A DNA stretch of 64,000 bases, taken from positions 248,001-312,000 of the forward strand of contig NZ_QGOK01000003.1 in assembly GCF_003259175.1 (NCBI RefSeq), read 5' to 3'. Shown here piece by piece: positions 20,081 through 27,936 of the stretch; position 1 is the first letter of the stretch; each line of letters starts with the position of its first letter. The translations under genes and the position numbers were made by a program. The notes beneath the pieces are model-generated. The model saw only the letters and a list, made by a program, of their open reading frames with translations, made no database searches and had not been told where the DNA came from. Source of the stretch: Marinomonas shanghaiensis. Its GTDB lineage: Bacteria > Pseudomonadota > Gammaproteobacteria > Pseudomonadales > Marinomonadaceae.

Positions 20081-20125
20081 CTTATTTATAAGAAGTAAGT
20101 AAATAAAAATTTGATTTGGCGTTAA

Positions 20126-20201
20126 GCCGCTATAGCTCAGTTGGTAGAGCATCTGACTTGTAATCAGAGGGTCCCGAGTTCGACTCTTGGTGGCGGCACC
20201 A
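20126..20201 (+). tRNA. tRNA-Thr (UGU), copy 6
   Basis: Identical to copy 1. The spacer before it has one base change (CTTATTTATAAG in place of CTTACTTATAAG) against the following spacers. Confidence 0.97.
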
Positions 20202-20246
20202 CTTACTTATAAGAAGTAAGTAAATAAAAATTTGATTTGGCGTTAA

Positions 20247-20322
20247 GCCGCTATAGCTCAGTTGGTAGAGCATCTGACTTGTAATCAGAGGGTCCCGAGT
20301 TCGACTCTTGGTGGCGGCACCA
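20247..20322 (+). tRNA. tRNA-Thr (UGU), copy 7
   Basis: Identical to copy 1. The 45-base spacer contains a CTTACTT/AAGTAAG hairpin that may help RNA processing. Confidence 0.97.
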
Positions 20323-20367
20323 CTTACTTATAAGAAGTAAGTAAATAAAAATTTGATTTGGCGTTAA

Positions 20368-20443
20368 GCCGCTATAGCTCAGTTGGTAGAGCATCTGACT
20401 TGTAATCAGAGGGTCCCGAGTTCGACTCTTGGTGGCGGCACCA
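20368..20443 (+). tRNA. tRNA-Thr (UGU), copy 8
   Basis: Identical to copy 1, inside the 121-base repeat series. Confidence 0.97.
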
Positions 20444-20488
20444 CTTACTTATAAGAAGTAAGTAAATAAAAATTTGATTTGGCGTTAA

Positions 20489-20564
20489 GCCGCTATAGCT
20501 CAGTTGGTAGAGCATCTGACTTGTAATCAGAGGGTCCCGAGTTCGACTCTTGGTGGCGGCACCA
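20489..20564 (+). tRNA. tRNA-Thr (UGU), copy 9
   Basis: Identical to copy 1, inside the 121-base repeat series. Confidence 0.97.
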
Positions 20565-20609
20565 CTTACTTATAAGAAGTAAGTAAATAAAAATTTGATT
20601 TGGCGTTAA

Positions 20610-20685
20610 GCCGCTATAGCTCAGTTGGTAGAGCATCTGACTTGTAATCAGAGGGTCCCGAGTTCGACTCTTGGTGGCGGCACCA
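20610..20685 (+). tRNA. tRNA-Thr (UGU), copy 10
   Basis: Identical to copy 1, inside the 121-base repeat series. Confidence 0.97.
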
Positions 20686-20730
20686 CTTACTTATAAGAAG
20701 TAAGTAAATAAAAATTTGATTTGGCGTTAA

Positions 20731-20806
20731 GCCGCTATAGCTCAGTTGGTAGAGCATCTGACTTGTAATCAGAGGGTCCCGAGTTCGACTCTTGGTGGCG
20801 GCACCA
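20731..20806 (+). tRNA. tRNA-Thr (UGU), copy 11
   Basis: Identical to copy 1. It is the last Thr gene; the following spacer differs and leads to tRNA-Val. Confidence 0.97.
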
Positions 20807-20849
20807 CTTACTTAATAAAGTAAGTTAGGCTAATAGCGTTAGATAACTT

Positions 20850-20925
20850 GGGTGTGTAGCTCAGTTGGGAGAGCGTCGCCCTTACAAGGCGAATGTCGGG
20901 GGTTCGAACCCCTCCACACCCACCA
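20850..20925 (+). tRNA. tRNA-Val (anticodon UAC), copy 1 of 3
   Basis: A 76-base cloverleaf with acceptor GGGTGTG/CACACCC, anticodon stem TCGCC/GGCGA and loop CTTACAA, so the anticodon is UAC. CCA is encoded. Confidence 0.97.
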
Positions 20926-20976
20926 TCTCACTGATGTAAAAGGTGCGTCTGATGAGACGTTAAAAACAATTGTATT

Positions 20977-21053
20977 GGAGTGGTAGTTCAGTTGGTTAGA
21001 ATACCTGCCTGTCACGCAGGGGGTCGCGGGTTCGAGTCCCGTCCATTCCGCCA
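20977..21053 (+). tRNA. tRNA-Asp (anticodon GUC), copy 1 of 3
   Basis: A 77-base cloverleaf with acceptor GGAGTGG/CCATTCC, anticodon stem CCTGC/GCAGG and loop CTGTCAC, so the anticodon is GUC. CCA is encoded. Confidence 0.97.
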
Positions 21054-21091
21054 TTACTTACTGAGAGTGGCAAAGTGTAGACATTACGAGC

Positions 21092-21167
21092 GGGTGTGTA
21101 GCTCAGTTGGGAGAGCGTCGCCCTTACAAGGCGAATGTCGGGGGTTCGAACCCCTCCACACCCACCA
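21092..21167 (+). tRNA. tRNA-Val (UAC), copy 2
   Basis: Identical to Val copy 1; it begins the second Val-Asp block 242 bases after the first. Confidence 0.97.
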
Positions 21168-21217
21168 TCTTGCCGATGTAAAGGCACGTCTGATGAGACG
21201 TTAAAAACAATTGTGTT

Positions 21218-21294
21218 GGAGTGGTAGTTCAGTTGGTTAGAATACCTGCCTGTCACGCAGGGGGTCGCGGGTTCGAGTCCCGTCCATTCCGCCA
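21218..21294 (+). tRNA. tRNA-Asp (GUC), copy 2
   Basis: Identical to Asp copy 1; it closes the second Val-Asp block. Confidence 0.97.
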
Positions 21295-21332
21295 TTACTT
21301 ACTGAGTGTGGCAAAGTGTAGACATTACGAGC

Positions 21333-21408
21333 GGGTGTGTAGCTCAGTTGGGAGAGCGTCGCCCTTACAAGGCGAATGTCGGGGGTTCGAACCCCTCCAC
21401 ACCCACCA
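21333..21408 (+). tRNA. tRNA-Val (UAC), copy 3
   Basis: Identical to Val copy 1; it begins the third Val-Asp block 241 bases after the second. Confidence 0.97.
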
Positions 21409-21458
21409 TCTTGCCGATGTAAAGGCACGTCTGATGAGACGTTAAAAACAATTGTGTT

Positions 21459-21535
21459 GGAGTGGTAGTTCAGTTGGTTAGAATACCTGCCTGTCACGCA
21501 GGGGGTCGCGGGTTCGAGTCCCGTCCATTCCGCCA
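21459..21535 (+). tRNA. tRNA-Asp (GUC), copy 3
   Basis: Identical to Asp copy 1; the last gene of the array. No strong terminator follows within 50 bases. Confidence 0.97.
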
Positions 21536-21985
21536 TTACTTACAAACGTAAGTATGGAAAAAATACTGTTATATTTAAAACTGTTAACGTTCATCGTGAC
21601 TACTTCGTTAAAGTTTTGCATTGTAAAGCCTCTACATATCATACCTTATCTTTTACAGCACTTTCCCTACTTGAATAATGCTATATAAATACGCATTTTA
21701 TTCTGTGTTTATAGCTTTGTTTACGCCTACTAAATATATTTTTGTCTTCGCCCAATCCTACTTCTCAATAACTGAAATTATCTGCTACCTTTTCTATTGG
21801 CTGTTTGTCTTGAATGCCGATTTTTACTAATAATTTTTATTTTTCGTCTGATATTTTGTAAAGATGCTATTGCGGAAGAAATACTTGCTGGTAATATCAG
21901 GGTATGTGCTTCTATACTTGAAGCGTATAAGTGTTTTGTAAGATCACAATATAATTCCCAATAAAAATAACAATGGAGCTTATTT
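21536..21985 (+). promoter_or_regulatory. Gene-free stretch before the FadL-type gene
   Basis: No convincing gene lies in these 450 AT-rich bases. The only clear signal is a perfect -10 box TATAAT at 21950-21955, 30 bases before the porin start, with no good -35 box at the usual distance. This suggests an activator-dependent promoter. An inverted TTAACG/CGTTAA pair near 21588-21615 is too widely spaced to call. Confidence 0.4.
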
Positions 21986-23290
21986 ATGACTACCTCCTCG
22001 AAATTCTTGTTTAGAGCAAGTCTTGTTGCAGCCTCTGTGGCAGCAGCGTCTTCTGCATACTCAGCTGGTTTTGCTTTAAACGATCACAGTGCGACAGCGT
22101 CAGGTAAAGCCTTAGGTGGTGTCGCGGCGTCCAATGCGGATATCTCTGCTAGCTTCTGGAACCCTGCGCTTTTTGTGAATGCCAAAGAAACGACAGTGTT
22201 TGTGTCCGGCGCCTATGTCATGCCGAGCATGGACGTGACTAACATTAGTGCTAATAATGCAACCGCTGCAGGTGGAGCGGCTATTGCAGGTTCTACAACA
22301 AACAGTGACTCTGTTGATAATACGTTTGTGCCGTCCTTTTACTTTGCGAAGCCATTGTCTGATAAAACAGTAGCGGGTATTTCTTTGAATGTGCCCTTTG
22401 GTTTGTCGGGAGATTATGGTGATGATTGGGCAGGGCGTTTTCATGCAACAGAAACATCACTTCAGGATATTGCCTTGAGTTTCTCTCTTGCCCATCGTAT
22501 GAATGATTGGGTCTCTGTTGGTGCCAGTGTTCAAGTTCATAAAGCCGAAGTGGTGTTAGGTTCTGCTGTCGGTATTTCGGGTGTAGAGGGTGATGGTCGT
22601 ATTGAAGCAGATGATACTGGTTATGGGTATAGCTTTGGTATTGCGATGGAGCCAAGAAAAGGTACTCGTCTCGGTTTAGGTTACCGCAGTGAAGTGGATC
22701 TCGACTTTAAGGGTGATGTGAAATATAAAAATGTTGCTACTTTAAATGCTAGTGCGCTTACAACCGGATATGACTTAATTGATACAACTGTATCAGATTC
22801 AGTTACTTTGCCTTCCGTTCTTACTTTAAGTGTGGAACAAGATCTAACGCAGAAATTGATTTTAGGATTGTCCGCTATTAGAACTGGCTGGGGATCTATG
22901 GATGGTCTGAATATTGATTTTGATAGCGATCAGCCAAATTCAGTTCTTACCTTTGGTTTTGAAGATCAGTGGATGTACTCGGCAGGCTTGACTTATGCCT
23001 ACTCTGATCAATTGACGTTGCGTACGGGTGTGGCAATGGATAATTCGCCAGTGACGGATAAATATCGTTCAGCACGGACACCAGACGGAGATCGTAAGTG
23101 GATATCCATTGGTGCCACCTATGACTTTAATGATATGACATCGGCCACCTTTGCCTTCACCCATGTGATGATCGACGATGTGTCTGTTAGTCGTGATGGA
23201 ACTGGCGAGGACCGAGCTCGTGGTAAGTTAAGTGCTGACTACAGTTCCTCTGCTAATGTTGTCTCTGTTGCGATGAATATGGCGTTCTAA
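21986..23290 (+). CDS. FadL/TodX-family outer membrane channel for hydrophobic compounds
   Basis: FadL-type porins are 14-strand barrels that carry long-chain fatty acids or aromatic hydrocarbons across the outer membrane. A signal peptide ends at AYSA (A27), and the mature protein starts GFALNDHSATASGKALGGVAASNADISASFWNPAL, the N-terminal hatch region typical of this family. Repeated amphipathic strands run to a C-terminal Phe (VAMNMAF), the mark recognised by the BAM machinery. Length is 434. The ribosome site is TGGAGC. It is transcribed alone and ends in a strong hairpin. The true ligand cannot be told. Confidence 0.9.
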   Translation: MTTSSKFLFRASLVAASVAAASSAYSAGFALNDHSATASGKALGGVAASNADISASFWNPALFVNAKETTVFVSGAYVMPSMDVTNISANNATAAGGAAIAGSTTNSDSVDNTFVPSFYFAKPLSDKTVAGISLNVPFGLSGDYGDDWAGRFHATETSLQDIALSFSLAHRMNDWVSVGASVQVHKAEVVLGSAVGISGVEGDGRIEADDTGYGYSFGIAMEPRKGTRLGLGYRSEVDLDFKGDVKYKNVATLNASALTTGYDLIDTTVSDSVTLPSVLTLSVEQDLTQKLILGLSAIRTGWGSMDGLNIDFDSDQPNSVLTFGFEDQWMYSAGLTYAYSDQLTLRTGVAMDNSPVTDKYRSARTPDGDRKWISIGATYDFNDMTSATFAFTHVMIDDVSVSRDGTGEDRARGKLSADYSSSANVVSVAMNMAF

Positions 23291-23319
23291 TTTATCATGG
23301 CATAAATTGTTATTGCGTT

Positions 23320-23355
23320 AAAAAAGCCAGAGTTCAAATTGAACTCTGGCTTTTT
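23320..23355 (+). terminator. Rho-independent terminator after the FadL-type gene
   Basis: AAAAAGCCAGAGTTCAA (from 23321) pairs with TTGAACTCTGGCTTTTT (to 23355), 17 base pairs with a 1-base nominal loop (about 3 bases in practice). T5 closes it. Confidence 0.9.
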
Positions 23356-23404
23356 AGTGTCTGGGGTCTGATATTTTTTGGGTGCCGCATCTTATTGATA
23401 GGGC

Positions 23405-25657
23405 TTAATAAACCATGCGAAGTTCTTTTGCTTTGGCGTTATCGTTGGTTGTCCAGTCTGATAAGGGTGAGGGCTTCGCAAAATAATAGCCTTGCAGTGT
23501 CGTACACCCTAAGGCTGCTAACAAGGTAGCTTGCTCTTTTGTTTCTATACCTTCTGCAATGACCGTCATACCAAGCGACTCTGCGAGCTGTATGGTAGAT
23601 TTCACTATATCAACATGACGTTGGTCACCGGGTAGGGGAGACACAAATCGACGGTCTATTTTGAGAATGTTCGCAGGAATGTCTACCAGCTGACCCAAAG
23701 ACGCTTGGCCAGTGCCAAAATCATCAATGGCAATAGAGTAGCCGTACTGTGACAAGCTTCTCAAACGTTTGTGGATAAGCGGGTGCGTCATCACAGAGCT
23801 GGTTTCTGTGATTTCTAATTCCAGCATGTCTTTTAGCCAAGGTTTATCCGCAATTAGTGTCATCAGCAAGGCAAAAAACGCATCGTTCATAAGTTCTTGG
23901 CCGGCTAGATTGAAGGCAATGGGAGTGTAGATGTGCTCTTTATGCCATGTTGACAGCGTATTGACTAGCTCACGAACGAGATTTTCAGCGAGTAGAGGAA
24001 GCAGTCCTAGTTTTTCAGCGATTTTTATAAAGGTCGTTGGTGGCACGAATTGTCCATTATTTTGCCAGCGCGCCAATGCTTCAAATGAGCATATTTGACC
24101 ATTTGGTTTTACTTGTGGTTGTAACCATATACGAATTTGCTTGTTTTTAATCGCCGAGCTTAAGGTCAAACCAAGTTTGTGTTCCTCAATCAGTTTGTTT
24201 TCAAGGTTTTGGTTGTAATAAGAGAAGCGTTCGGTCGGACTGGAATATTCCAGCGCCATTTCACAATGTTCTAAGAGTTCTTCGGCGGTTTTTCCGTCGG
24301 TATGGTAATAGGCGATACCGACTTGGTAATCCATGTTCAATCGATTCCCATCGACACTTATTTGGCTTGGTAAAACAGAATGGATAAGTGCCGATAGGTT
24401 TTTTTGAATTAGGTACGCCTGGCTCAAATGCACAAAACAAGAAAATTTTACGCCACGTAATCGGCCGATGATAGTGTGCTCTGAGAGTTTCTTTTGTAGC
24501 ATTTTAGAGAAATTCAGGATGACTTTGTTAGCATTGTCTTTGCCGTATTGCTTATTTAGCAGTTTGAACTGACTAATTCGAATAATAAACATGGCTCCCG
24601 TTAGATGACGCTCTTGCTCATTAATGCGCTGATTCACTTGGCTGCAAAAATGTCTGTAATTGGGTAAAAGGGTGAGCAAGTCGAAATGGGCAAGACGGCT
24701 ATTGGTTTGTTGTGTGTTTTCAAGCTCTTGCTGGATGGCTTTTAATTGAGTTGTATTTTGTAGATGTAGGACATAGTAGCCATGTTGTGTTAGCGAAGCC
24801 CGACGTACTTCAATATGGACATTGGCTTTGTGCTTAAGGGTGCATTCTGCAATATTGGATTGCCAGAAAAACTTTCCAGCATCGCCCGTTGGGGATAGCC
24901 AATTTGTGATGGTTGAATTGCTGAAATCGTTTGGTTCTGAATCTGACAGCAGTTCTCGAGCGAGTTGATTGGCTTTGAGTATTTTGCCTCGCTGATCGCA
25001 GAGCAAAGTCGGCGTACCGGTGTTCTCGAAAAACTCCTCATAGAGAGCGTAATTATCATTGAGTTTTTGATAAAGCTGTCTCATGTTCAAGGCGTTCTTT
25101 TCAAGCGTATTAAGAATACGAGAAACCACCAGTGGCAAACCAATGTTGAGCGTGACAAAGGTAAGCAACTGAAAGTAGAAAGAAGAGGATATGTCTATCA
25201 AAGGTTTGTTTAGGCTTTCTGTCATAATCAGATAGCACGGATATAGATTGAGTATCATAGCGATCAGAGAGGCCCTAAAACTAAAGAGCAATCGCGTGAT
25301 AAGAGGCAGTGAATAAAGCGATATAAGCGCATACTTTTGCGCATAGAATTCATCGTTTAAAGCAAGCAGTAAAAAGCCGCTTATCAACAAAGTAAGAAGG
25401 AATAGGATGGCCGAGGCTTGAACGTATTGTTTGCTAAAATGCAGTAGTAACGCAACCAAAAAAAGGTACGCTGTATTGATACCTAGAAACGATATTTCAC
25501 TTGAGAATATCAGTGCGTGGCATGCAGATATGACTAAAATGCACACTGTGAGCGCCAACAAAATTCTTAACGCACTTTGCTGGAAGACTTTTTCATGTCC
25601 TTCAGTGGCTGCGTCCGAATCAAGTAAAAAATAACCTTTAAGAAAATCAATAAACAT
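23405..25657 (-). CDS. Membrane-bound GGDEF-EAL protein, probably a cyclic-di-GMP phosphodiesterase
   Basis: The first ~190 residues hold several hydrophobic helices (a membrane sensor region). A PAS-like region (~205-320) is followed by a GGDEF domain and a C-terminal EAL domain. The GGDEF signature is broken: RGVKF stands in its place near residue 400, so cyclase activity is not expected. The EAL domain keeps FEALARW (~residue 525), ELEITETS, IDDFGTGQASL, LKIDRRFV and AEGIET, the residues needed for metal binding and hydrolysis of cyclic-di-GMP. Length 750. No partner gene is next to it. The likely role is lowering cyclic-di-GMP in answer to a membrane signal. Confidence 0.9.
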   Translation of the reverse strand: MFIDFLKGYFLLDSDAATEGHEKVFQQSALRILLALTVCILVISACHALIFSSEISFLGINTAYLFLVALLLHFSKQYVQASAILFLLTLLISGFLLLALNDEFYAQKYALISLYSLPLITRLLFSFRASLIAMILNLYPCYLIMTESLNKPLIDISSSFYFQLLTFVTLNIGLPLVVSRILNTLEKNALNMRQLYQKLNDNYALYEEFFENTGTPTLLCDQRGKILKANQLARELLSDSEPNDFSNSTITNWLSPTGDAGKFFWQSNIAECTLKHKANVHIEVRRASLTQHGYYVLHLQNTTQLKAIQQELENTQQTNSRLAHFDLLTLLPNYRHFCSQVNQRINEQERHLTGAMFIIRISQFKLLNKQYGKDNANKVILNFSKMLQKKLSEHTIIGRLRGVKFSCFVHLSQAYLIQKNLSALIHSVLPSQISVDGNRLNMDYQVGIAYYHTDGKTAEELLEHCEMALEYSSPTERFSYYNQNLENKLIEEHKLGLTLSSAIKNKQIRIWLQPQVKPNGQICSFEALARWQNNGQFVPPTTFIKIAEKLGLLPLLAENLVRELVNTLSTWHKEHIYTPIAFNLAGQELMNDAFFALLMTLIADKPWLKDMLELEITETSSVMTHPLIHKRLRSLSQYGYSIAIDDFGTGQASLGQLVDIPANILKIDRRFVSPLPGDQRHVDIVKSTIQLAESLGMTVIAEGIETKEQATLLAALGCTTLQGYYFAKPSPLSDWTTNDNAKAKELRMVY

Positions 25658-25675
25658 TAATCAACTTCATAATGT

Positions 25676-25703
25676 CAAAAAGAAGCCGCACTTATTTGCG
25701 GCT
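25676..25703 (-). terminator. Terminator after the imelysin cluster
   Basis: AGCCGCA (25684-25690) pairs with TGCGGCT (25697-25703); on the minus strand a T-rich run (TTCTTTTT) follows. It ends the transcript of the DUF1513 gene, whose stop is at 25757. Confidence 0.75.
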
Positions 25704-25756
25704 CTAAAATAGACATTACCTAAAAACCGTGAATTTGACCACGTTAGTTTTGATTT

Positions 25757-26875
25757 TTAGGCATAATTTTCTATATTAATTTGTCGAAAATGGTTGTCCC
25801 ATTGTATGTTGGTATGATTTTTGATCATTTCACTGGTGTTCTGTACGGGATTGCTTTTTAACTGTGCTCCGGTTCCGCTGGTCAATAAAAATTCATGGGC
25901 GTTGCTTGTCGACACAAGACCGCAAACGTCACGACAATTTTCAACACCTAAAAAGGTTTTCGTCTCCACATGCCAAAAGGCAACTAAACCACCTCTTGGT
26001 GTACTGATCGCCAAAATGTCACCAGACTTATCGAAACAAACACTGCCGCAGTATTGTTTGAAGCGAACTCTAATGTCTTCTGGCATAGGAAGGTAATCTA
26101 GTTCAGGACGGTCTAGTCGAGATAAAGCGACCAACGGAACTTGATCCCACATATCGCCTTGATACTGAAAGCCCAGTGCAACCGTCCCTTTTTGGTTCAC
26201 ATCAAGATGTCGAATACTCAATTGATGTAGCGCTTCGTGATGAGTGGCTTGATTTAAAATGCGACCCTCTTTTAAAGAAAGATAAGTGACATTGGATTGC
26301 ATGGTATCAAGGTTTAAAATATTTCTGTCTTCTCTCGGGTGAGTCATGAGCCCACCGTTAGCGATAACCAACACTTGGTCATTTAAAAAAACAGACTCAT
26401 GAGGACCTATGCCATTACTGCTGAACGATTGTAAGATGTTTCCACTCGGCCAATCACGTATAAAGATCTTGCCCTCGCCAGTCGGGTAGTAATTTTCTTG
26501 TGTGATAAGCTGAGTGCCATCAGCGGAAAAAAGGGCATGGCCGTAAAAATGATGATCTTTGCTTGGTTCAATGCGTTTGATTCTTTGGTTGCTTGAGACG
26601 TCAAAAAAATCCATAAAAAATCCAGGTCTTCTACCGACAATACCAACAATGCTTTGTCTAGGGTGAATAACTGGTGCATGAGCTCTCTGTGATAAGGGGG
26701 CTGTCCATGAAATAGAGCCCTCATCATCAAATAACGCAAAAAAATGTGTATTCTTATCGAGTGAGTAGGCTGAGGCATACAGCGCCGCTCCTGCTTCTTG
26801 TTGGCTAAGCGCGGCCCACGTTGGCGTGGTTATGAGAGTGCCACTCAACATCAAAAAAGACCGTCTAGATAACAT
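25757..26875 (-). CDS. DUF1513 family protein of the imelysin iron cluster
   Basis: The N-terminus reads MLSRRSFLMLSGTLI then TTPTWA, a Tat-like signal (SRRSFL), so the protein is probably exported folded to the periplasm. The rest reads as repeated beta-propeller-like blades (for example VSSNQRIKRIEP, GALFSADGT-like HALFSADGT, GDILAISTPRGGLVAFWHV). DUF1513 proteins usually lie beside imelysin and di-haem oxidase genes, as here: the stop of the imelysin gene is 2 bases before its start. The biochemical role is unknown; the setting suggests periplasmic iron acquisition. Confidence 0.8.
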   Translation of the reverse strand: MLSRRSFLMLSGTLITTPTWAALSQQEAGAALYASAYSLDKNTHFFALFDDEGSISWTAPLSQRAHAPVIHPRQSIVGIVGRRPGFFMDFFDVSSNQRIKRIEPSKDHHFYGHALFSADGTQLITQENYYPTGEGKIFIRDWPSGNILQSFSSNGIGPHESVFLNDQVLVIANGGLMTHPREDRNILNLDTMQSNVTYLSLKEGRILNQATHHEALHQLSIRHLDVNQKGTVALGFQYQGDMWDQVPLVALSRLDRPELDYLPMPEDIRVRFKQYCGSVCFDKSGDILAISTPRGGLVAFWHVETKTFLGVENCRDVCGLVSTSNAHEFLLTSGTGAQLKSNPVQNTSEMIKNHTNIQWDNHFRQINIENYA

Positions 26876-26877
26876 GC

Positions 26878-27936
26878 TTAATCTCCATCCCTACTATTAA
26901 AGCCAATTTGAAAGCCGAGTGTCGTGACAATATTAGATAGGGTGGACTGGCTGTTTGAGATGGACTTTACAAGTGGCTGTGCCAGATTAAAACGCTCCTC
27001 TTTTGTGTAATGGCCATTAAAAAAGTCGTCAGGAAGAAGCAATGCCAATTTTATATTGTCAGTTAAGAGAGATTCTAATTGCTCGGCCAGACGGGCATCA
27101 TTTTGTTTCGCAATATCAAATAAAGAAGGTGAGCCGGCGTGATAAATTTCTCGATATGTCTGCAGATTTTTTTGTATGGCTTTGAGTGAAAGATCGCTAC
27201 GATAAAATTCCGCAAGCTTGAGGTTTTCTCGACCATTGTAGCCGATTGGCGTTTCGAGCTTAGCGTCTTTTACCGCTGACATGTGCTCTATCCATTGCTG
27301 TAAGAATTGTTCTAAGGCGACTTTCTCAGGATCAAAGCCCATGCCTTCTTCATCGAAAACCCAATCTTGTGCCTTGCCTTCTTGCCACTGTTTGAATACT
27401 GCGTCTGCACTTTGAGCATGGTGCGCGGTAATTTTATCTAAAAGACGACAATGATTGCTTGATTGTGTCGGAGTAAAATCAGGATGATAAAGCAAGCTTT
27501 CGATAGCCGTTAAGCCTCTTACCGCAATGCTCGCTGACGTCCAAAATTTTGGCGCATCCATCACTGACGGATCGCCTTGCGCTAGCGTTCTTAATTGGCG
27601 TTGAGTAACGCCTTTTTTATCTGGCCAATATTCAAACGCATAGTAACGCATGAAATAGGTAACAGGACCAAAATTGAGCCACTGTAGTTGTTGCCAATCT
27701 TGGGCATTGATTTTAAAAGCCGCTTGAGTCGCAGCTAACGCTTGTTCAGACGGCGCATTACAAAGTGCGACGCTGAGTTTCGCAAGCGACGCCGATGAAG
27801 TGGAATAGGCTTGATATCCTTGGGTGACGACTTCGGCGGTAATCCCGTTAAGTGGGCCTTCCCATTGGCCTGCTGTTGCGATCAAAGGGCTCGCTGCCCC
27901 GATAGCTAAGGCCATTAGTGTTGAAACATATGACAT
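26878..27936 (-). CDS. Imelysin family periplasmic protein
   Basis: Imelysin-like proteins (ICMP/IrpA/EfeO group) are periplasmic or surface helical proteins tied to iron uptake. A signal peptide is present (LMALAIGAASPLIATAG). The body holds FGPVTYFMRYYAFEYWPDKKG and SIAVRGLTAIESLLYHPDF, matching the conserved helix with the GLxAIE-type motif of the family. Length is 352. The start overlaps the stop of the di-haem gene by one base (TAATG), so translation is coupled. It is the second imelysin-like gene of the cluster. Confidence 0.85.
   Translation of the reverse strand: MSYVSTLMALAIGAASPLIATAGQWEGPLNGITAEVVTQGYQAYSTSSASLAKLSVALCNAPSEQALAATQAAFKINAQDWQQLQWLNFGPVTYFMRYYAFEYWPDKKGVTQRQLRTLAQGDPSVMDAPKFWTSASIAVRGLTAIESLLYHPDFTPTQSSNHCRLLDKITAHHAQSADAVFKQWQEGKAQDWVFDEEGMGFDPEKVALEQFLQQWIEHMSAVKDAKLETPIGYNGRENLKLAEFYRSDLSLKAIQKNLQTYREIYHAGSPSLFDIAKQNDARLAEQLESLLTDNIKLALLLPDDFFNGHYTKEERFNLAQPLVKSISNSQSTLSNIVTTLGFQIGFNSRDGD

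Larger units (their letters stand above)
19491..20806 (+). repeat. Tandem tRNA-Thr array with 121- and 138-base units
   Basis: Eleven identical 76-base genes are separated by three spacer types: 62 bases (after copies 1 and 4), 41 bases (after copy 2) and 45 bases (after copies 3 and 5-10). The two 62-base spacers are identical, and the 45-base spacers nearly so. This pattern points to growth by unequal crossing-over between tRNA copies. Confidence 0.9.
20850..21535 (+). repeat. Threefold Val-Asp tRNA repeat (~241 bases)
   Basis: Three Val-Asp pairs with near-identical spacers. The Val-Asp spacer shares GTCTGATGAGACGTTAAAAACAA across copies in its central part, and the Asp-Val spacer is repeated with one base change. 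The third block ends at the last tRNA-Asp. Confidence 0.9.

Noticed and set aside
19482..20091. Open frames on both strands across the tRNA-Thr genes (for example [18 protein letters not shown])
   Set aside because: They are translations of tRNA sequence, a well-known false protein family; the DNA folds into perfect cloverleaves.
19867..20806. 121-base periodic repeat as a CRISPR array or satellite
   Set aside because: Each unit holds a full tRNA-Thr gene and the spacers are alike rather than unique.
20839..21536. Open frames across the Val/Asp tRNA genes (for example MAEWTGLEPATPCVTGRY)
   Set aside because: Again translated tRNA genes, repeated only because the tRNAs are repeated.
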